Shown piece by piece: positions 55,137 through 58,384 of a DNA stretch of 58,384 bases. The DNA lies in NCBI RefSeq assembly GCF_013141915.1, contig NZ_SROX01000026.1, positions 1 to 58,384 on the forward strand, written 5' to 3'. The notes beneath the pieces are model-generated. The model saw only the letters and a list, made by a program, of their open reading frames with translations. It was not told the origin of the DNA and did no database searches. Origin of the DNA: Cupriavidus necator. GTDB lineage: Bacteria > Pseudomonadota > Gammaproteobacteria > Burkholderiales > Burkholderiaceae. How positions within the stretch are numbered: the first letter of the stretch is position 1; every line of letters begins with the position of its first letter. Made by a program: the position numbers and the translations under genes.

Positions 55137-56059
55137 GATTGGTCTCCGTCTTCTGATTCGATGGTAGCCGCGATGCGGTCGCAAGTTCGCTGGCTGGCCA
55201 GCCCCAGCATGCGGCTGACGGTCTCCCGGGACAGGCCCGCGAGCAGCTGGCGCCGGCAGAAGGTGTTGCGCAGCGTGCGTGGGCTCGGCTCTGCGCCAGT
55301 GAATCCGATAGCTTCCAGCGCAGCGGCCACAATCCGGCCAAAGCTCATATCGGTGATGGGGCGGCCTTCCGGCGAAAGCGTGAAGAGCAGGTCGCACTCG
55401 ATGGGCTGCGTCGCGCGCCGTGCCATCCAGGCGCGCAGCAGCGGCACTGCGAACTCCGCCAATTGCACGGTGCGGGCATCCCGCGGCCCATGGGCCGGCA
55501 CGAAGAGGTACGGCGGACTCGCGTCGAGCTGAAGATCGACCACCCGCGTTGCCCGGGCCTCTGACGCCGTGATGCCGGTCGCGAGGAAGATGGCGACGAT
55601 CGCGCGCGAGCGCAGGCTCGCCAGGTTATCGGCAGGCGTCTGCAGGAAGGCCTGCAGGCGCGCATCCTGGGCGGCGTCCAGATACTGTGGCGTCGGCTCC
55701 TGATCGGGCCATCGCTCCGCGGCAAGCAGCGCGGCTGCGGGATTGTCGTGCCTGACACCGGAAAAGACCAGATGCCGGCACAGGCGATCCAACAGCTTGA
55801 CGTATCGCACCCGCGTGGCCTGGGAGTAGGAACGCGCATCGGGGCGATGCCAGAACGCGTCGATATCGTCGGACCCGAAAGAGGGGATGCTGGCGCCGCG
55901 CGCCAGCAGGTGCCGGCGGAAGTGCTCGAACATCGCCTGATGCTGGACGATCGAGCGGGCAGAGAAGGGGCGACGATCCGCGCCAGCGGCTTCCCGGGCT
56001 TGCCAGTCGCTGTAGGCTAGGGTGGGATTCGTGAGCCAGAGGGAGTCCATTGGTTCCAT
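55133..56059 (-). CDS. Degenerate tyrosine-recombinase-fold protein
   Basis: 308 residues. Overall core-binding plus catalytic-domain layout is that of XerC/D-type recombinases (NPAAALLAAERWP; AIVAIFLATGITASEARATRVVDLQ; PSPRTLRNTFCRRQLLAG; VSRMLGLASQRTCDRI). Catalytic positions are altered: the first Arg is Thr164, the His of HxxR is Arg261 (Arg264 kept), the second His is Leu287 and the expected Tyr is absent. It is therefore probably not a recombinase and may bind DNA as a regulator. Coupled to the 82-aa gene. Confidence 0.75.
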   Translation of the reverse strand: MEPMDSLWLTNPTLAYSDWQAREAAGADRRPFSARSIVQHQAMFEHFRRHLLARGASIPSFGSDDIDAFWHRPDARSYSQATRVRYVKLLDRLCRHLVFSGVRHDNPAAALLAAERWPDQEPTPQYLDAAQDARLQAFLQTPADNLASLRSRAIVAIFLATGITASEARATRVVDLQLDASPPYLFVPAHGPRDARTVQLAEFAVPLLRAWMARRATQPIECDLLFTLSPEGRPITDMSFGRIVAAALEAIGFTGAEPSPRTLRNTFCRRQLLAGLSRETVSRMLGLASQRTCDRIAATIESEDGDQS

Positions 56060-56140
56060 GCCCGCTGTTATATACTGAAATTAGCTTCGCCCACACCCCT
56101 GCCGCCTCGCCGAGGCGGATATAACCTGCAGGGAAGGGGG

Positions 56141-56473
56141 TCAGCACCGTATCCGGCCATAGCGGTCGCGTCGTTCCGCGACCCTTGCGCGCGTCCGGGC
56201 GTACCGCGGATAGCTGCCGTCGAGCATGTCGGCAATCCGCTGCAAGGCGTCGTCTCTGGAGAAGCAGCAGGCGCAAAGGCATTCGTACGCGCAAAAGCGC
56301 AATATCTCTTGCAGCAATTCGTGCCGCCGCTCTGGCGGAAAATTCAGGTTGCCGACCTTCGCCCAGGCGCGGAAGCCGGCGTAGGTGAGGGCGAGCAGCT
56401 GCGCCGGCTTGTCATGGCTTACCTGGCTTAGTTCGTTGGCCAGGCCCTGCAGTTGGCGATCAAAGTCTGTCAT
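56141..56473 (-). CDS. Hypothetical protein, 110 aa
   Basis: MTDFDRQLQGLANELSQVSHDKPAQLLALTYAGFRAWAKVGNLNFPPERRHELLQEILRFCAYECLCACCF..., helical with a Cys cluster (CAYECLCACC) that may bind metal and a basic Arg-rich tail. Its start overlaps the stop of the DUF6884-like gene (ATGA). No family recognised. Confidence 0.55.
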   Translation of the reverse strand: MTDFDRQLQGLANELSQVSHDKPAQLLALTYAGFRAWAKVGNLNFPPERRHELLQEILRFCAYECLCACCFSRDDALQRIADMLDGSYPRYARTRARVAERRDRYGRIRC

Positions 56474-57240
56474 GCCGGCATCTCCGTCAGATAAGGCCGC
56501 AGATTGCTCACGGCAACCCAGCGCGGGCAGGCCTTTGTGCGGCCACCAATGACTTCTTCGACGACGACGTCGGCTGTGGGCCCGCTCGGCCCGTCAAAGA
56601 GCGTCAGGACCTGGGCCTTGCGGGCGGGCAGATGCGGTGTTGCCCGGTAAGCCACGCTGACGGTGGTGCCCGCTTCGATCCAGCCGTACCGGCGATAGAG
56701 TGGGGTGCCATTGGGATGCTGGCCGATCCGATCGCAAAGCGCTGGTGCCAGGCCGTCGAGGAAGGCGCCGAGCTGGGAGCGCTGCGTGCCGATGCCGCCG
56801 CTGGTTTCCTCAAGCGCCGGCAGTGCTGCGCCATACCGGCGGGCCAGGGCGGCGTGCATGACGCGGCGATACTCTCGGCCGCCGGCGAGCATGACGCGGC
56901 TGACTCGGCTGGGCCAGGCCTCCGGGCGCAGGTAGCGCTGCAGGTCGCTCAACATCTGCTCGGCACGCTGGGGCGTCATGCGTTGATCGTAGGGCGCGAT
57001 CTCGGTGTGCGCTGCCAGAAAACCGTGGCGGGCGGACAGGATCAAAACGGTCGGCGCCTCATCGCCGCGAACATGAGCCCGGTACGATTGGTACATGACG
57101 CCGCGGTACAGGTCCAGCGCAGGCGCCGGCCGGTCAAGCTTCGTGCCTGAGCACGCAAGGAGGAGCAGGGCAGTCGCGGCCGCGCCATTACCGGTAAGCG
57201 GTACCGGCGGAAACAGCGGCATCTGTGTGTTGACTTGCAT
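56470..57240 (-). CDS. DUF6884-like protein
   Basis: 256 residues. LLLACSGTKLDRPAPALDLYRGVMYQSYRAHVRGDEAPTVLILSARHGFLAAHTEIAPYDQRM matches the DUF6884 pattern (C-S-x-x-K, D-L-Y-x-G-x-x-Y, L-S-A-x-H-G-x-L, PYD), related in form to tRNA-modification accessory proteins. The C-terminal part (GWIEAGTTVSVAYRATPHLP...VLTLFDGPSG) is a beta-rich segment of unknown role. A nucleotide or DNA-base modification link is an inference. First of a two-gene operon. Confidence 0.7.
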   Translation of the reverse strand: MQVNTQMPLFPPVPLTGNGAAATALLLLACSGTKLDRPAPALDLYRGVMYQSYRAHVRGDEAPTVLILSARHGFLAAHTEIAPYDQRMTPQRAEQMLSDLQRYLRPEAWPSRVSRVMLAGGREYRRVMHAALARRYGAALPALEETSGGIGTQRSQLGAFLDGLAPALCDRIGQHPNGTPLYRRYGWIEAGTTVSVAYRATPHLPARKAQVLTLFDGPSGPTADVVVEEVIGGRTKACPRWVAVSNLRPYLTEMPA

Positions 57241-57257
57241 CGTTGAACGCTATGAAG

Positions 57258-57377
57258 TCAAGGCAGGCGCGCGAAGGCATGGCGTTGCGCTGCGCCTTCG
57301 GCAATTGGCAGCGCGGAGGGTTGGTTGGAGAGAATCGCCGCCGCGACCGCGACGGACACGAGTACAAGCTTCAGCAT
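57258..57377 (-). CDS. 39-aa secreted or membrane peptide
   Basis: MLKLVLVSVAVAAAILSNQPSALPIAEGAAQRHAFARLP from ATG 57377, with GAAGGA about 10 nt upstream. A hydrophobic N-terminus with a signal-peptide-like Ala-rich end. A promoter-like module (57409..57435) lies about 30 bp upstream, which supports expression. Function unknown. Confidence 0.5.
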   Translation of the reverse strand: MLKLVLVSVAVAAAILSNQPSALPIAEGAAQRHAFARLP

Positions 57378-57408
57378 GGCGCACTTCCTTCGATCTGGAG
57401 GTATCACC

Positions 57409-57435
57409 AGCATGAACCAGCGGCGAGAAAGTCAA
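57409..57435 (-). promoter_or_regulatory. Promoter-like module, 15-bp spacer (copy 7)
   Basis: Minus strand TTGACT (57435..57430), 15 bp, CATGCTGG (57414 downward), before the 39-aa peptide and DUF6884-like operon. Confidence 0.55.
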
Positions 57436-57512
57436 GCTGCTGGCTCCGCCGTCAAACATCACGGCCGATGAGGCTTTTTCCCGATGGGGATGTAACTGGC
57501 GGCATTTTTTCT

Positions 57513-57806
57513 TTAGGCCGGATCCGATTCCGCGCCCTGGCGCCCGATGACTTCCAGTGGCTGCCATTGGCCGCCGACGATGGCAACCCGCGGCAGGTCG
57601 CCGCGGGCGATGCACGCTCGCACGGCGGCTAGAAGATCAGGGTGCCCGCCATCGCTTTCCGCGCGGCTGATTGCGGACGGCGCGATGCTGTAGCGCCCGC
57701 CACAGGCCGGACACTCGTAGAGATAGCCTTCGCCGCCCGGCAGCGCCCAACGCTCCGCCGGCATGTGGCATACAGCACAGTCCATTGCTTCAACGATCCG
57801 CTGCAT
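57513..57806 (-). CDS. Small zinc-ribbon protein
   Basis: 97 residues from ATG 57806 (GGAGG at 6 nt). MQRIVEAMDCAVCHMPAERWALPGGEGYLYECPACGGRYSIAPSAIS: two CxxC pairs at 22-residue spacing form a zinc ribbon. The rest is helix plus a beta pair. Likely a nucleic-acid-binding or adaptor protein. It could begin upstream at other ATGs, but this one has the best ribosome site. Confidence 0.6.
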   Translation of the reverse strand: MQRIVEAMDCAVCHMPAERWALPGGEGYLYECPACGGRYSIAPSAISRAESDGGHPDLLAAVRACIARGDLPRVAIVGGQWQPLEVIGRQGAESDPA

Positions 57807-58039
57807 ATGATCCTCCAAGGGGCCGGCCACGGGCAGTACGCCGGGTACCGTTGCGGTAGCGCCGTTTCCTGCATTATCACCAACAGCGCCAACTAACCCT
57901 TTACTGGCCATTCCCTTTCAATTCCCAAGCCACCGAATGAAGCGATACTCGCTCGGGCACCACGCCCGAAACATCAAGGAGTGATACGATTTCAGCACGG
58001 GGGGTCGCAAGATCGCCAGCGACGTCGTTGGAGCTATTG

Positions 58040-58282
58040 ATGCCAGCAACGAGCATTAGCGTGGTGCGCGCCGAACATGGCTGGGCACTCGACATAGACG
58101 GCACGCCAGAGCCGCGTCAGTTGTTCCCTACGCTTGAAGCCGCCATCAGCGCGGGCTGGGCTCGCGCTCGGCGCGAAAACATCGAGTTGCACGTCCAGCC
58201 GCTAACCCGCGGCGTGCGACTGCGCGAAGAAAGCGCTAAGCCGGCCGACTTCGAATGTGATCTAATGTCCAGGCAAAGTTGA
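58040..58282 (+). CDS. DUF2188-like protein, 3' end replaced by insertion sequence
   Basis: 80 residues from ATG 58040 (GGAG at 6 nt). SISVVRAEHGWALDIDGTPEPRQLFPTLEAAISAGWARARRENIELHVQ resembles DUF2188 domains (stress- or plasmid-associated, unknown role), including the H-x-x-G-W start and E-A-x-x-x-G-x-A-x-A-R helix. The last few codons (MSRQS) lie in a repeat that looks like an insertion sequence end, so the true C-terminus may be lost. Confidence 0.55.
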   Translation: MPATSISVVRAEHGWALDIDGTPEPRQLFPTLEAAISAGWARARRENIELHVQPLTRGVRLREESAKPADFECDLMSRQS

Positions 58283-58384
58283 AATGTCCGGGCGCCAGCA
58301 AAGTTGAAATCTATGGTCAGCCCGATCTTTGCAAGGTTGAGGTCGATGATCTGTGGCTTGCCTAAATCTATCCGGAGTCTGCTT
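58266..58384. mobile_element. Possible insertion sequence end (IS21-like)
   Basis: From 58266 the sequence TGTCC... carries a repeated 13-mer GCAAAGTTGAAAT at 58273..58285 and 58298..58310 (25 bp apart). Repeated subterminal units plus a TGT start are typical of IS21-family ends. The rest lies beyond the window and no transposase is visible. Confidence 0.35.

Noticed and set aside
57225..57260. Eighth 15-bp-spaced module before the DUF6884-like gene
   Set aside because: TTGACT is present (RC at 57255..57260) but the box at 15 bp is ATGCAA and overlaps the start codon.
1..58384. CRISPR array
   Set aside because: The repeated elements are gene leaders with different spacings and lie upstream of start codons; no uniform repeat-spacer array was seen.

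Overview
The window is a high-GC, Burkholderiales-type (Cupriavidus/Ralstonia/Burkholderia-like) mobile-element segment, either a plasmid or an integrative element backbone. The reasons are the codon use, an almost complete PRTRC cassette (ParB-related, ThiF-related), a ParM/ParR-type partition locus, an integrase gene, and many small element-specific proteins without chromosomal housekeeping neighbours. No rRNA, tRNA, CRISPR array or type IV secretion gene is visible. The left edge is the end of an IS3-family element (1..537). The right edge (from about 58266) has repeats that look like the end of another insertion sequence.

Layout. (i) 581..4580, minus strand: a CAP-domain lipoprotein, a small membrane zinc-ribbon protein, a protein in which FlhD-like and FlhC-like domains are fused (a probable master transcription activator), and a coiled-coil protein. 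(ii) 5167..8966, plus: small membrane protein, unknowns, SSB, and a zinc-finger/Toprim primase. (iii) 9037..10720, minus: partition locus (ParM-like PRTRC protein D, ParR-like adaptor) with an iteron cluster that may be the centromere. (iv) 11051..13581, plus: leader RNA, non-coding structured stretch, and a tyrosine integrase with a C-terminal Fis-type helix-turn-helix. (v) 13615..20574, minus: accessory DNA-metabolism genes (secreted nuclease, Lar-like protein, Gp37/Gp68-like protein, stand-alone FtsK-gamma domain, DUF1173-like protein, UvrD-type helicase). (vi) 20736..26471, plus: small unknowns and a very large methyltransferase-SNF2 helicase fusion. (vii) 26957..32798, plus: the PRTRC cassette ParB-E-C-F-B-A-ThiF. 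Its C, B, A and ThiF proteins look like ubiquitin-like, E2-like, JAMM protease and E1-like components. (viii) 33130..42816: HExxH protein, lipoprotein, small membrane proteins, and a MoxR ATPase / DUF3150-like / metallopeptidase-VWA triad. (ix) 43618..45252, minus: bactofilin and two partners. (x) 45892..54768, plus: Gp3-like protein, SbcD-like and SbcC-like nuclease subunits, and a DndC-like PAPS-reductase-family protein. (xi) 54888..57806, minus: degenerate tyrosine-recombinase-fold protein, DUF6884-like protein and small genes.

Two element-wide regulatory patterns stand out. On the plus strand a roughly 100-nt leader recurs 12 times (some copies degenerate or short). It has a 5-bp hairpin GCGTC-N3-GACGC (with compensatory variants) followed by ATCGACC, then further hairpins, the last of which buries the Shine-Dalgarno sequence right before the start codon. 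In six copies a -10 box lies exactly 13 or 14 nt upstream of the first hairpin. On the minus strand seven genes share a promoter-like module, TTGAC(T/A) and (T/C)ANNCT or similar, always separated by exactly 15 bp. Together these suggest that the element coordinates many operons through one RNA-structure-based and one activator-type promoter system.

Several short genes look broken by single-base frameshifts, which may be real decay or assembly error.
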